Assembly: GCF_014646675.1 (NCBI RefSeq)
Contig: NZ_BMNS01000005.1
Span: forward strand, 211,293 to 275,292
Source of the DNA: Lutibacter litoralis
GTDB taxonomy: Bacteria; Bacteroidota; Bacteroidia; Flavobacteriales; Flavobacteriaceae
DNA: 64,000 bases
Direction: 5' to 3'
Shown one piece after another: positions 33,096 to 43,494 of the stretch. The position numbers and the translations under genes are program-made. Numbering within the stretch: position 1 is the stretch's first letter; every line of letters begins with the position of its first letter. The notes under the pieces were generated by a model that was not told where the DNA came from, did no database searches, and saw nothing but the letters and a program-made list of their open reading frames with translations.

Positions 33096-36000
33096 ATGAA
33101 AAAAGTAATTACTTATTTTATAAAATACCCGGTTGCAGTTAATATTTTTATTATTGCATTTATAATTTTTGGAATATTTGGGGTACTTTCAATGAAATCT
33201 TCCTTTTTTCCATTAACGGATTCAGATAGCATAAGTGTAAGTGTATCTTACCCTGGAGCATCACCTGAAGAAATGGAAGAAGGTATTGTGCTTAAAATTG
33301 AAGATAATTTAAAAGGTATTGTTGGTGTTGATAGAGTTACTTCAGTTTCTAGAGAAAATTCAGCTTCTATTAGTATTGAAGTTGAAAAAGGAAAAGATAT
33401 TGATGTTGTTTTAGCGGATGTAAAAAATGCAGTTGATAGAGTTCCCTCCTTTCCTTCTGGAATGGAACCTGCTGTTATTTCAAAAATTGAAAGTGTAAGG
33501 CAAACCATTTCATTTACAGTAAGTGGGGACAATTTACCTTTGGCAACTTTAAAACAATATGGTAGAACCATAGAAAATGATATTAGAGCAATGGAAGGCA
33601 TTTCTCAAGTAGCTTTAACTGGTTTTCCCGCTGAAGAAATTGATATAGCAATAAAGGAAAGTGATTTAAGAGCTTATAATATTTCATTTCAAGAAGTTGC
33701 TCAGGCAGTTTCAAATGCAAATATTTTAATTTCTGGTGGAAACATAAAAACAACTGATGAGGATTATTTAATTAGAGCGCGTAATAAAAAATACCAAGGA
33801 TTAGAATTATTAAATATTCCTGTAAAAAGTGATAATTCCGGCAATATTATTAGATTAAGCGATGTTGCAACAGTAAAAGATACTTGGTCTGAAACTCCAG
33901 ATAGAAGTTACTTTAATGGTGAAGCTGCTTTAAATATTTCTATTACAAATACTAACAATGAAGACTTGATTAAATCTGCTAGTATCGTAAATGAATATAT
34001 CGATAAATTTAACCAACAATACAATAATGTTAAAATTAATGTTGCCAGCGATAGCTCTGTAACATTAATTCAAAGAACTGAATTACTTGTAAAAAATGGT
34101 GTTATAGGTATTTTACTGGTACTCTTTTTTTTATCACTATTTCTTAATCCAAGATTAGCATTTTGGGTAGCAGCTGGATTACCAATTTCGTTTTTTGGAA
34201 TGTTTGTTTTTGCTCCAATCTTAGATATTACAATAAATGTATTATCACTTTTTGGAATGATTATCGTTATAGGTATTTTGGTTGATGATGGTATTGTTAT
34301 TGGTGAAAATATTTACAATCACTACGAAAAAGGCAAATCTCCAATTAGAGCAGCCATTGACGGTACCTTAGAAGTAATACCTCCTATTGTTTCTGCAATT
34401 ATAACAACAATATTAGCTTTTTCAACATTTTATTTTCTAGATGGAAGAATAGGTAAATTTTTTGGTGAAGTTTCGTCAGTAGTAATACTCACGCTCGCTA
34501 TTTCTTTAATAGAAGCTCTAATTATTTTACCCGCACATATTGCACATTCTAAGGCATTGGTTCGAAAAGAAAAAAAGAAAACAAAAATCAATCAAATTTT
34601 CTCAGCTATTAATAGAAAATCTGAAAGTTTTTTATTTTTAATTCGAGATAAGCTCTATGCTCCTTTTTTAAAATTCTTTTTACGAAATAAAATTGCTGGG
34701 TTTGCAATTCCAATAGCATTATTAATTTTTACAATTTTTAGTATAAAAGGAGGTATTATTAAAACTGACTTTTTCCCTAAAATAGCAAGTGATAGAGTCG
34801 CAATTAACTTAACAATGCCGCAAGGAACTAATGAAAAAATTACAGATTCTATAATTTCTGAAATTGAAAAAGCTGTGTGGTTAGTAAGCGAAGAATATAC
34901 CGAAAAACAATCTGATAATCAGCGAGTTGTTCAAAATGTAATTAAACGTATTGGTCCTGGAACTTCAAATGCTTCATTAACCGTAAATCTATTACCTGGT
35001 GAATCTAGAGAGTTTTCTTCACCTGAAATTACAAATTCAATTAGAGAAAAAGCTGGAACTTTTTATGGTACAGAAAGTTTAACCTACGGTTCTGGTGGTC
35101 GTTTTGGAGGAAGTCCTGTTGCTGTTTCTCTTTTAGGAAATAATATTAAGGAGTTAAAAGCTGCAAAAGAAGAGCTTAAAACTGCTTTAAGTTTAGACCC
35201 TGAATTAAAAGATATTTCGGATAATGATCCTCAAGGTATTAAAGAAGTACAAATCAAATTAAAAAACGATGCATATATATTAGGCCTAAATCTACAAACA
35301 GTAATGAGCCAAGTTAGAGCAGGTTTTTTTGGATATCAAGCACAACGTTTTCAACGTGGACAAGATGAAATTAAGGTTTGGGTACGTTATCTAAAAGAGG
35401 ATAGATCTTCTATAAAAGATTTAGATAATATGTGGATTATAACACCCACAGGAAATCGCGTTCCTTTTGGAGAAATTGCTACTTATACTATTCAAAGAGG
35501 TGAAGTTGCTATAAATCACCTTGCTGGAAAAAGAGAAATTCAAGTAAATGCAGATTTAAAAGATCCAGAAGGTAGTGCCGTAGATGCAATTGAAAATATT
35601 AAAACTACTGTTATTCCAGAAATTTTATCAAAATATCCAACAGTATCAGCTATTTATGAAGGACAAAATAGAGAGGCTCAAAAAACTTCTAGTTCAGCAT
35701 CAAAAACATTTCCTATCATACTATTGTTAATTTATATAACAATTGCATTTACATTTAGGTCTTATGATCAGCCCTTATTATTAATGATTATGATACCTTT
35801 TAGTTTAATTGGTGTAGGTTGGGGACATTGGATTCACGGATTCCCCATAAATGTGCTATCTGCGTTGGGAATAATTGCATTAATTGGAATTTTAGTGAAC
35901 GATGGGTTAGTTCTAATTGGAAAGGTAAATTCAAATTTAAAACAAGGACTAAAATATGATCAGGCATTATTTAAAGCTGGAATTTCTAGATTTAGAGCAA

Positions 36001-36275
36001 TATTTTTAACATCATTAACAACAATTGCTGGTTTAGCTCCTCTTTTATTAGAGAAGAGCAGACAAGCACAATTTTTAAAACCAATGGCACTATCCATTTC
36101 TTACGGTATCGGAATCGCTACCATTTTAACTTTAGTTATGCTACCCTTATTATTATCGTTAGGTAATTCTATAAAAGTATTTTTAAAATGGTTAAGAACT
36201 GGTGAAAAAGTTACAAAAGAAGAAGTTGAAAGAGCAATTATTGAATCAAATATTAAGGAAGATGAATTATATTAA
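33096..36275 (+). CDS. RND-family efflux pump (AcrB/MMPL superfamily permease)
   Basis: 1059 residues in two repeats, each a first helix, a large periplasmic loop and five further helices. Visible: YFIKYPVAVNIFIIAFIIFG (TM1), GVLSMKSSFFPLTDSDSISV, YPGASPEEMEE; TM4 with FGMIIVIGILVDDGIVIGEN, which carries the two aspartates of the proton path; and second-half TM10 LGIIALIGILVNDGLVLIGK. It would export small hydrophobic compounds or detergents by proton antiport. Encoded between the adaptor and TolC-like genes under MarR control; the drug profile cannot be read from sequence. Confidence 0.95.
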   Translation: MKKVITYFIKYPVAVNIFIIAFIIFGIFGVLSMKSSFFPLTDSDSISVSVSYPGASPEEMEEGIVLKIEDNLKGIVGVDRVTSVSRENSASISIEVEKGKDIDVVLADVKNAVDRVPSFPSGMEPAVISKIESVRQTISFTVSGDNLPLATLKQYGRTIENDIRAMEGISQVALTGFPAEEIDIAIKESDLRAYNISFQEVAQAVSNANILISGGNIKTTDEDYLIRARNKKYQGLELLNIPVKSDNSGNIIRLSDVATVKDTWSETPDRSYFNGEAALNISITNTNNEDLIKSASIVNEYIDKFNQQYNNVKINVASDSSVTLIQRTELLVKNGVIGILLVLFFLSLFLNPRLAFWVAAGLPISFFGMFVFAPILDITINVLSLFGMIIVIGILVDDGIVIGENIYNHYEKGKSPIRAAIDGTLEVIPPIVSAIITTILAFSTFYFLDGRIGKFFGEVSSVVILTLAISLIEALIILPAHIAHSKALVRKEKKKTKINQIFSAINRKSESFLFLIRDKLYAPFLKFFLRNKIAGFAIPIALLIFTIFSIKGGIIKTDFFPKIASDRVAINLTMPQGTNEKITDSIISEIEKAVWLVSEEYTEKQSDNQRVVQNVIKRIGPGTSNASLTVNLLPGESREFSSPEITNSIREKAGTFYGTESLTYGSGGRFGGSPVAVSLLGNNIKELKAAKEELKTALSLDPELKDISDNDPQGIKEVQIKLKNDAYILGLNLQTVMSQVRAGFFGYQAQRFQRGQDEIKVWVRYLKEDRSSIKDLDNMWIITPTGNRVPFGEIATYTIQRGEVAINHLAGKREIQVNADLKDPEGSAVDAIENIKTTVIPEILSKYPTVSAIYEGQNREAQKTSSSASKTFPIILLLIYITIAFTFRSYDQPLLLMIMIPFSLIGVGWGHWIHGFPINVLSALGIIALIGILVNDGLVLIGKVNSNLKQGLKYDQALFKAGISRFRAIFLTSLTTIAGLAPLLLEKSRQAQFLKPMALSISYGIGIATILTLVMLPLLLSLGNSIKVFLKWLRTGEKVTKEEVERAIIESNIKEDELY

Positions 36276-37578
36276 TAAGATAGTAATTATATTTTTACTT
36301 TGTTTTACAAGCAGTTTTGCTCAAGAAAAACTAACTAAAGAAGACGCCGTTAAGTTAGCTTTAGAAAATAATTATGGCATTTTAATTGCAAAAAATAATG
36401 TTAAAATTGCTGAAAACAATTCAAACTTAAATAATAGTGGTTATTTACCTCGAATAACTGCAAATGCAGGTGCTAACTATAATTTAAATGATACTGAAAA
36501 CACATTACAAAACGGCACTATTTCAGAAAACAATGGCGCAGAATCTAAATCTTACAACGCATCAATTGGCTTAAATTACACACTTTTTGATGGTTTAGGA
36601 AGATCTTACAATTATAAAAAATTAAAAGAAATCCATAATTTATCTAAACTAGAAGCACAAACTGTAATTGAAAACTCATTATTACAAATTTTTTCAATTT
36701 ACTATAATGTAGCACAATTGACTGAGGATAGTAGAAATATTAGTGAATCTTTAAACGTTTCTAAACAACGTTTATTAAGAGCAAACTATGGCTTTGAATA
36801 TGGTCAAAACACAAAACTTCAAGTGTTAAATGCAGAAGTTGATGTTAATAACGACAGTATTAGATACATAAATACACGTCGTTTATTAGCAAATTCTAAA
36901 AGAGATTTGAATTTAGCATTAGCAAGAAATGTTTATACAGATTTTTCAGTAGAAACAAATATTGAATTTAATTTAGATTTTGACTTAAATACACTTTTAG
37001 AAAAAGCTAAAAATTACAATATTGAAATTCAAAAAGTCAATAAAAACTTAGAGTTAAGTGAATTTGATATAAAAATTAACAAATCTACTTTATTACCAAC
37101 TTTAAACTTAAATAGTTCTTATGGTTTTAATAAATTTGATAACGATGCTAGTTTTAATTACGCAACACAATTTTCTCAGGGTTTAAATGCCGGTTTGAGT
37201 TTAAATTGGAATTTATTTGATGGCGGAGCTTCAAAAACACGAATCCAAAATGCAAAGATTTATGAAGATAATTTAAAAGTCCAAAAAGAAAAAGTATTAA
37301 ATGAACTAGAACGAAACGTAGCAAATGCTTTAGAGGTTTATAATAATTCTTTGTTTATTTTAAATGCTGAAGAAAAAAATGTTGAAACCAATAAAAACAA
37401 TTTTTCAAGAACTGAAGAAAAATTTAAGTTAGGACAAGCAACTTCTATAGAGTTTAGACAAGCTCAAATAAACCTATTAAACGCACAATCTAATTTAAAT
37501 GCTGCGAAATACGACGCTAAAAATGCAGAATTAATATTATTACAAATTTCTGGAGAATTGCTTAATACCAGTTTTTAA
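36262..37578 (+). CDS. TolC-family outer-membrane efflux channel
   Basis: 438 residues from the ATG at 36262, which follows the pump gene in overlap (14 bases); an earlier in-frame ATG at 36202 is deep in the pump gene and not before a signal peptide. The signal peptide MNYINKIVIIFLLCFTSSFAQ is followed by two OEP repeats: LTKEDAVKLALENNYGILIA, SASIGLNYTLFDGLGRSYNY; SLNWNLFDGGASKTRIQNAK, FKLGQATSIEFRQAQINLLN. It forms the trimeric exit duct for the upstream pump. Last gene of the operon. Confidence 0.93.
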   Translation: MNYINKIVIIFLLCFTSSFAQEKLTKEDAVKLALENNYGILIAKNNVKIAENNSNLNNSGYLPRITANAGANYNLNDTENTLQNGTISENNGAESKSYNASIGLNYTLFDGLGRSYNYKKLKEIHNLSKLEAQTVIENSLLQIFSIYYNVAQLTEDSRNISESLNVSKQRLLRANYGFEYGQNTKLQVLNAEVDVNNDSIRYINTRRLLANSKRDLNLALARNVYTDFSVETNIEFNLDFDLNTLLEKAKNYNIEIQKVNKNLELSEFDIKINKSTLLPTLNLNSSYGFNKFDNDASFNYATQFSQGLNAGLSLNWNLFDGGASKTRIQNAKIYEDNLKVQKEKVLNELERNVANALEVYNNSLFILNAEEKNVETNKNNFSRTEEKFKLGQATSIEFRQAQINLLNAQSNLNAAKYDAKNAELILLQISGELLNTSF

Positions 37579-37953
37579 CTAGCTTTTATTAATTCAAAGT
37601 ATCTAGGAATTCATCACAAAACATTTTAAAAAATTTAAGAAAGATACGTTCTAACCTTAATATTTAATACATTTCTATGTTTTATTCAAAATTTTTATTT
37701 CAAACCTTTTGACTATTTCTATGCTATTTTTTTAATAAATTTCTTTTTTATATACAGCAGGTTAAATAAAAATCTTAAAAATCATCAGGAATTGATAATT
37801 CCAGCAAATACTTTCTATTTTAAAAGTAACAAAAATTACTTTGTGTTGAAAACCGAAAAATATGATGACAAAAATCATATTATACTTTATAGACTGTGCT
37901 TAAATTTGTAGCCATTATAACAAGAAGATTAATAAATAAACAAATAAAATAAG
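37579..37953. promoter_or_regulatory. Intergenic region before ppdK with palindromes
   Basis: No coding frame. It holds GGAATT-gat-AATTCC (37788-37802) and ATATGAT-gacaaaa-ATCATAT (37860-37880), both perfect, and a -7 box TAAATTTG at 37901-37908, 46 bases before the ppdK start. The second palindrome lies about 20 bases upstream of the -7 box, where a regulator could act. Confidence 0.45.
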
Positions 37954-40683
37954 ATGGAGACGCTACAAGAAGTGAAAACCAGAGTTTACAAGTTTGGAAA
38001 TAAAACTGCAGACGGTAATAGTACAATGAAAAACCTTTTAGGAGGTAAAGGAGCTAACTTAGCTGAAATGGGATTAATAGGAATACCTGTTCCTCCTGGA
38101 TTTACAATTACAACAGAAGTTTGTACAGAATACAACAAGTTTGGACAAGATGCGGTTGTTAAAATGATAACTAGGGAAGTTGAAGATGCTATAGAAAATA
38201 TAGAAAATATAATGGGATCTAAATTTGGAGACAAAGAAGATCCGTTATTAGTTTCTGTGCGTTCTGGTGCAAGAGTTTCAATGCCAGGAATGATGGATAC
38301 AGTATTAAACTTAGGTTTAAATGATGAAGTTGTTGTTGGTTTGGCTGAAAAATCTGGAAACGAGCGTTTCGCTTGGGATTCTTACAGAAGATTTATTCAA
38401 ATGTATGGTGATGTTGTTTTAGGTATGAAACCAGAATCAAAAGAAGATATAGATCCTTTTGAAGAAATCATGGAAGCTTTAAAACATAAACGTAATATAG
38501 AGTTAGATACAGATTTTACAGTTCAAGATTTAAAAGACCTTTGTTACGATTTTAAAGATGCTGTAAAAAAACGTACTGGACACGATTTTCCAACAAACCC
38601 TTGGGATCAACTTTGGGGAGCTGTTGTAGCTGTATTTAATAGCTGGAACGGTGATAGAGCCGTATATTATAGAAACATGAATGGTTATCCAAGTGAATGG
38701 GGTACTGCTGTAAATGTTCAAGCAATGGTTTATGGAAATATGGGTGATAACTCTGGTACCGGTGTTTGTTTTACACGTGATGCAGGAACAGGTGAAAACC
38801 TTTTTAATGGTGAATATTTAATTAATGCACAAGGTGAAGATGTAGTTGCTGGAACAAGAACTCCACAACAAATTACAAAAATTGGTTCTTTGCGTTGGGC
38901 TGAATTAGCAAAAGTTGAAGAAGCTGAAAGAGCTGAATTATACCCTTCATTAGAAGAGTTAATGCCAGAAATTTATAATGAATTAAATGAATACCAACAA
39001 AAATTAGAATTACATTACAAAGATATGCAAGATATGGAGTTCACCATGCAAGATGGTAAACTTTGGATTCTTCAAACTCGTAATGGAAAACGTACTGGTG
39101 CGGCAATGGTTAAAATTGCAATGGATTCATTAAAAGAAGGACTTATAACTGAAGAACAAGCAATATTGCAAATTGAGCCTAATAAATTAGATGAATTATT
39201 GCATCCAGTATTCGACCCTAAAGCTTTAAAATCTGCAAACGTAATTGCTCAAGGATTACCTGCATCTCCTGGAGCTGCAACTGGTCAAATTGTATTTTTT
39301 GCTGATGAAGCAGACAAATTTAAAAAGAGCATCTTAGTTCGTATTGAAACATCTCCTGAAGATTTAGAAGGTATGAATATTGCAACAGGTATTTTAACTG
39401 CACGTGGAGGTATGACTTCTCACGCAGCTGTTGTTGCACGTGGAATGGGTAAATGTTGTGTATCTGGTGCAGGAGCATTAAAAATTAATTATAAAAACAG
39501 AACATTAATAGTTGATGGACATGAATATCACGAAGGTGATTGGATTTCTTTAAATGGTTCTACAGGAAATATTATTGAAGGAAAAGTTGCAACTATTGAG
39601 CCAGAATTAAGTGGTGAATTTGCAGAAATAATGGAATTATCAGACAAGTTTGCAACTATGAAGGTTAGAACAAATGCTGATTCTCCAAAAGATGCAAAAG
39701 TTGCTGTTAAGTTTGGTGCACAAGGTATTGGTTTAACAAGAACTGAACATATGTTCTTTGAAGTTGACCGTATTAAAGCAATGCGTGAAATGATTTTATC
39801 TGACACTGTTAAAGGTAGAAAAGAAGCTTTAGACCAATTATTACCTATGCAACGTGAAGATTTTGAAGGAATTTTTGAAGCAATGGCCGGACTACCTGTT
39901 ACAGTACGTTTATTAGATCCACCTTTACACGAATTTGTTCCTCACGCTTTAGCACAACAAAAAGAACTAGCAGAAGAAATGCACATTTCTTTAGAAGCTG
40001 TTAAAAATAAAATTGCTGAGTTAGAAGAATTTAACCCAATGTTAGGTCATAGAGGTTGTAGATTAGGAATTACGTATCCTGAAATTACAGAAATGCAAGC
40101 AAGAGCAATAATTGAAGCTGCTTTAAACTTAAAAGAAAGAGGTATTGAAGCGAAACCAGAAATTATGATTCCATTAATTGGAACAATAGCTGAGTTTGAA
40201 AATCAAGAAGCTGTTATTAGAGCAACTGCAAACAAAGTATTTGAAGAAAGAAATGATACTATTGAGTATTTAGTTGGAACAATGATTGAAATTCCAAGAG
40301 CAGCTTTAACTGCTGATTTAATTGCTAAGAAAGCTGAATTCTTCTCTTTTGGAACAAACGATTTAACACAAATGGCATTTGGTTATTCTCGTGATGATGC
40401 AGGTAAATTCTTACCAATTTACATTGAACACGGAATTCTTAAAGTTGATCCTTTTGAAGTATTAGATCAAGAAGGTGTTGGGCAATTAGTAAAAATGGGT
40501 ACAGAAAAAGGTAGAAGTACAAAACCAAATTTAAAAGTTGGTATTTGTGGTGAACACGGAGGTGAACCAAGTTCTGTAGAATTTTGTTTTAATACAGGGA
40601 TGAATTATGTAAGTTGTTCTCCATATAGAGTGCCAATTGCTAGAATTGCTTCAGCGCAAGCAGCAATTAAAAAACAAGCCTAA
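37954..40683 (+). CDS. ppdK: Pyruvate, phosphate dikinase
   Basis: 909 residues. Nucleotide-binding N-terminal domain (GNSTMKNLLGGKGANLAEMG, SVRSGARVSMPGMMDTVLNL), phosphohistidine domain with His490 in ARGGMTSHAAVVARGMGKCC, and the PEP-utilising TIM-barrel C-terminal domain (GIGLTRTEHMFFEVDRI, MIEIPRAALTADLIAKKAEF, FFSFGTNDLTQM, VGICGEHGGEP). It interconverts pyruvate + ATP + Pi and phosphoenolpyruvate + AMP + PPi, for gluconeogenesis or PPi-saving glycolysis. It is monocistronic, with long leader and strong terminator. Confidence 0.97.
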   Translation: METLQEVKTRVYKFGNKTADGNSTMKNLLGGKGANLAEMGLIGIPVPPGFTITTEVCTEYNKFGQDAVVKMITREVEDAIENIENIMGSKFGDKEDPLLVSVRSGARVSMPGMMDTVLNLGLNDEVVVGLAEKSGNERFAWDSYRRFIQMYGDVVLGMKPESKEDIDPFEEIMEALKHKRNIELDTDFTVQDLKDLCYDFKDAVKKRTGHDFPTNPWDQLWGAVVAVFNSWNGDRAVYYRNMNGYPSEWGTAVNVQAMVYGNMGDNSGTGVCFTRDAGTGENLFNGEYLINAQGEDVVAGTRTPQQITKIGSLRWAELAKVEEAERAELYPSLEELMPEIYNELNEYQQKLELHYKDMQDMEFTMQDGKLWILQTRNGKRTGAAMVKIAMDSLKEGLITEEQAILQIEPNKLDELLHPVFDPKALKSANVIAQGLPASPGAATGQIVFFADEADKFKKSILVRIETSPEDLEGMNIATGILTARGGMTSHAAVVARGMGKCCVSGAGALKINYKNRTLIVDGHEYHEGDWISLNGSTGNIIEGKVATIEPELSGEFAEIMELSDKFATMKVRTNADSPKDAKVAVKFGAQGIGLTRTEHMFFEVDRIKAMREMILSDTVKGRKEALDQLLPMQREDFEGIFEAMAGLPVTVRLLDPPLHEFVPHALAQQKELAEEMHISLEAVKNKIAELEEFNPMLGHRGCRLGITYPEITEMQARAIIEAALNLKERGIEAKPEIMIPLIGTIAEFENQEAVIRATANKVFEERNDTIEYLVGTMIEIPRAALTADLIAKKAEFFSFGTNDLTQMAFGYSRDDAGKFLPIYIEHGILKVDPFEVLDQEGVGQLVKMGTEKGRSTKPNLKVGICGEHGGEPSSVEFCFNTGMNYVSCSPYRVPIARIASAQAAIKKQA

Positions 40684-40707
40684 TATAGTAGTTTTTAGTT
40701 AATAGAT

Positions 40708-40743
40708 AAAAAACTCCAACTTTTAAAAGTTGGAGTTTTTTTT
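40708..40743 (+). terminator. Terminator after ppdK
   Basis: ACTCCAACTTTT / AAAAGTTGGAGT with eight Ts behind it: a textbook intrinsic terminator. Confidence 0.92.
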
Positions 40744-40770
40744 GTTCTTCATTTAAAGTATCTTCGTGAT

Positions 40771-41535
40771 ATGATAAAAATTAGTATAATTGGTGGTGGT
40801 GGCAATGTTGGTTATCATTTAGCAGCTATTTTGTTAAAATCAAAAAATATTGAACTAATTGAGGTTTATAACAGAACGCTTGACAAAATTCAGTATTTAA
40901 AAAATGTTACTTCAGTAACAACTAATTTAAATCAATTAAAAGAAGCTGATATTTATATAATTTGTGTTGCAGATGATGCTATTTCAGAAGTTTCAGAAAA
41001 GCTGAATTTCAACAATAAATTAATCGTTCACACTTCGGGAAGTGTAGCAATGAAAGAATTAAAATGCAAAGCAAACAAGGGTGTCTTTTACTTACTTCAA
41101 TCTTTTTCAAAAGATAAAAAAATTGATTTTTTTAATATCCCAATTTGTATTGAAGCTACATCTAAACCAGATTTAAAATTACTGGAAAATTTGGCTAAAA
41201 CTATTTCGAAAAACTGTTATAGTATTAATTCTGAACAACGTAAAAAATTACATGTAGCAGCGGTTTTTGTCAATAATTTTGTAAATCATTTATATTTTAT
41301 TGGCAATCAAATTTGTGAAGAAAATAACATTCCTTTTGAAATCTTACACCCTATAATTAAAGAAACTGCTTCAAAAATTGAAACTTTAACTCCTTTTGAT
41401 GCTCAAACGGGTCCAGCAAAGAGAAACGACAAAAAAACACTCAAAAAACACGAAGCTATGTTGACTAAAAATCAAAAAGAAATTTATAAATTGCTCACCC
41501 AATCTATTTACAACACTTATGGAAAAAAGTTATAA
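40771..41535 (+). CDS. Rossmann-like/DUF2520 NAD(P)-binding protein
   Basis: 254 residues. An N-terminal Rossmann domain (IKISIIGGGGNVGYHLAAIL, IYIICVADDAISEVS) is followed by a C-terminal DUF2520 helical domain (FLQ-type segment LLQSFSKDKKIDFFNIPICI; KKLHVAAVFVNNFVNHLYFI; ETLTPFDAQTGPAKRND, the conserved TGPA motif). The overall design resembles 6-phosphogluconate or ketopantoate-type dehydrogenases; the substrate is unknown. It overlaps kdsC by 17 bases, a pairing often kept in Bacteroidota. Confidence 0.9.
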   Translation: MIKISIIGGGGNVGYHLAAILLKSKNIELIEVYNRTLDKIQYLKNVTSVTTNLNQLKEADIYIICVADDAISEVSEKLNFNNKLIVHTSGSVAMKELKCKANKGVFYLLQSFSKDKKIDFFNIPICIEATSKPDLKLLENLAKTISKNCYSINSEQRKKLHVAAVFVNNFVNHLYFIGNQICEENNIPFEILHPIIKETASKIETLTPFDAQTGPAKRNDKKTLKKHEAMLTKNQKEIYKLLTQSIYNTYGKKL

Positions 41536-42046
41536 AGAAATAATGCCACAAATTGACACATTTATTTTTGATGTTGATGGTGTTTTAACCAATGGTATTA
41601 TTACCATAACTACAAACGGAGAATTGATTAGAAATATGAGTATTAAGGACGGTTATGCACTAAAAACTGCTGTAAATGCTGGTTATAATGTGTGTATTAT
41701 TTCTGGTGGAAGCAATGAAGGTGTTCGTAAGCGTTTAGAAGGTTTAGGAATCACTGATATCTACTTAGGAACACATACCAAAACCATTCAATTAGAAGAC
41801 TATTTTACCAAAAACAATATCAATCCCAAAAATGTGTTGTATATGGGTGATGATATTCCAGATTTTCCTGTTATGAAAATCGTAGGATTGCCTTGTTGTC
41901 CAAAAGATGCAGTACCTGAAATTCAAGATATTTCAAAATATATTTCACAAAAAAAAGGAGGAACAGGTTGTGTACGTGATGTTATTGAACAGGTTTTAAA
42001 AGTTCAAGGAAAATGGATGCAACAATTTGATGCACAAACAGATTAA
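41519..42046 (+). CDS. kdsC: 3-deoxy-D-manno-octulosonate 8-phosphate phosphatase (KdsC-type HAD)
   Basis: 175 residues, cap-less HAD class as in KdsC. Motif I FIFDVDGVLTNG, motif II IISGGSN, lysine region KRLEGLGITDIYLGTHTKTI, motif III MGDDIPDFPVMKIVG. It would make free KDO for lipopolysaccharide core. The start at 41519 overlaps the DUF2520 gene; an alternative ATG at 41543 gives MPQIDTFIFD and is equally possible. Confidence 0.9.
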   Translation: MEKSYKEIMPQIDTFIFDVDGVLTNGIITITTNGELIRNMSIKDGYALKTAVNAGYNVCIISGGSNEGVRKRLEGLGITDIYLGTHTKTIQLEDYFTKNNINPKNVLYMGDDIPDFPVMKIVGLPCCPKDAVPEIQDISKYISQKKGGTGCVRDVIEQVLKVQGKWMQQFDAQTD

Positions 42047-42175
42047 TAATAAATTTACTTTATAAACAACATTTATTTAACCAAATATGAAATGAGCATG
42101 CTAAAAAGTTTATCGACTAATGAAATGACGAATAGCGAGTAGCATGTGACTATTAAACCAAAATAACACAAACAC

Positions 42176-42610
42176 ATGAAAAAAACAATCTCAATTCTTA
42201 GCTGCCTATTTTTTATAGGAATTCTTTCCGTGCAATCTCAATCTATTTTTGGAAAATGGAAAACTATTGATGATGAAACAGGAAATGAAAAATCTATTGT
42301 AGAAATCTATCAAAAAGATGGAAAAGCCTATGCAAAAATTGTTGAACTCCTTGAAAAAGGAAAAGAAGATAAAGTTTGTGAAGAATGTAAGGGTGCTAAG
42401 AAAAACAAACCTATTAAAGGAATGGAAATAATTAATGGCCTTTCTAAAGACGGTGATGAATGGAATGACGCCAAAATATTAGATCCTAAAACTGGAAAAG
42501 AGTATAAATGTTATATAACTCTAGATGGGACAAACAAACTTAAGGTAAGAGGTTATGTAGGTTTTGCTTTACTTGGAAGAACACAATTTTGGCATAAAGT
42601 TGAAGAATAA
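42176..42610 (+). CDS. DUF2147 exported protein
   Basis: 144 residues: a signal peptide (MKKTISILSCLFFIGILSVQ) followed by the DUF2147 domain, with FGKWKTIDDETGNEKSIVEI, AYAKIVELLEKG, the C-x2-C pair VCEECKGAKKNKPIKGMEII, YKCYITLDGTNKLKVRGYVG and FALLGRTQFWHKV. The fold is lipocalin-like and the function unknown. Monocistronic, 129 bases after kdsC. Confidence 0.88.
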   Translation: MKKTISILSCLFFIGILSVQSQSIFGKWKTIDDETGNEKSIVEIYQKDGKAYAKIVELLEKGKEDKVCEECKGAKKNKPIKGMEIINGLSKDGDEWNDAKILDPKTGKEYKCYITLDGTNKLKVRGYVGFALLGRTQFWHKVEE

Positions 42611-42769
42611 AATTAAAAACTTACTTGAAAATTCTATGCACAAATCCAATACTAAATTCGGTATCATATGCCTAACTTAGATTGGATTTTATATGTTCAC
42701 CTATATTAAAAATTACTTTTAGGTTTTTTTAACGTATTTATAGCGTAAAGTTTTAAACCAATTTTACAG

Positions 42770-43411
42770 TTAATTACGCTCTTTTAACATTGGAACAAAT
42801 CTAAAATTGCCGAATTCATGTTTTTCAAAGTCTTTTTCACCAGTTCGAACAAATAACGTCATCGTTTGCACTTCATCTCCAACAGGGATTACCAACCTAC
42901 CTCCTATTTTTAATTGTGCTAATAAGGGTTTTGGTACAAATGGAGCACCAGCTGTTACAATAATTCCATCAAAAGGCGCTTCTTCTGGTAATCCTTTATA
43001 GCCATCCCCAAAAATAATTTTTTTTGGTTTGTAATTTAATTTAGGTAAAAATAATTTGGTCTTTTTAAAGAGCTCTTTCTGGCGTTCAATAGTATAAACT
43101 CGTATACCAATTTCCAGTAAAACTGCCGTTTGATAACCAGATCCAGTACCAATCTCTAAAACCTTATCATTTGGTTTCACCTGCAATAATTCAGTTTGAA
43201 AGGCTACAGTATAAGGCTGCGAGATTGTTTGTTCTGCAGCAATAGGAAATGCTTTATCTTGGTAAGCAAAATCAACAAACCCAGAATCCATAAATAAATG
43301 TCGTGGTACAGCGGCAATAGCGTTTAAAACATTCTTATCAATAATACCTTTCTCATTAATTGTGGTGACTAATTGATTTCTAAGTCCTTGATGTTTGTGA
43401 GTATCTTTCAC
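42770..43411 (-). CDS. pcm: Protein-L-isoaspartate O-methyltransferase
   Basis: 213 residues. SAM-dependent methyltransferase of the PCMT family: AVPRHLFMDSGFVDFAYQDK, TISQPYTVAFQTELLQVKPN, DKVLEIGTGSGYQTAVLLEI (motif I), FDGIIVTAGAPFVPKPLLAQ, LKIGGRLVIPVGD. It repairs isoaspartyl residues in aged proteins in the cytoplasm. Divergent from the Gfo/Idh/MocA gene, 83 bases away. Confidence 0.94.
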   Translation of the reverse strand: MKDTHKHQGLRNQLVTTINEKGIIDKNVLNAIAAVPRHLFMDSGFVDFAYQDKAFPIAAEQTISQPYTVAFQTELLQVKPNDKVLEIGTGSGYQTAVLLEIGIRVYTIERQKELFKKTKLFLPKLNYKPKKIIFGDGYKGLPEEAPFDGIIVTAGAPFVPKPLLAQLKIGGRLVIPVGDEVQTMTLFVRTGEKDFEKHEFGNFRFVPMLKERN

Positions 43412-43494
43412 TTTTATTTAAAATTTGAAAGGCTAAAAATAGGAATAAATGCATAAAGATTGTTACTTTTGTTTACATAAAATTATACATTCTT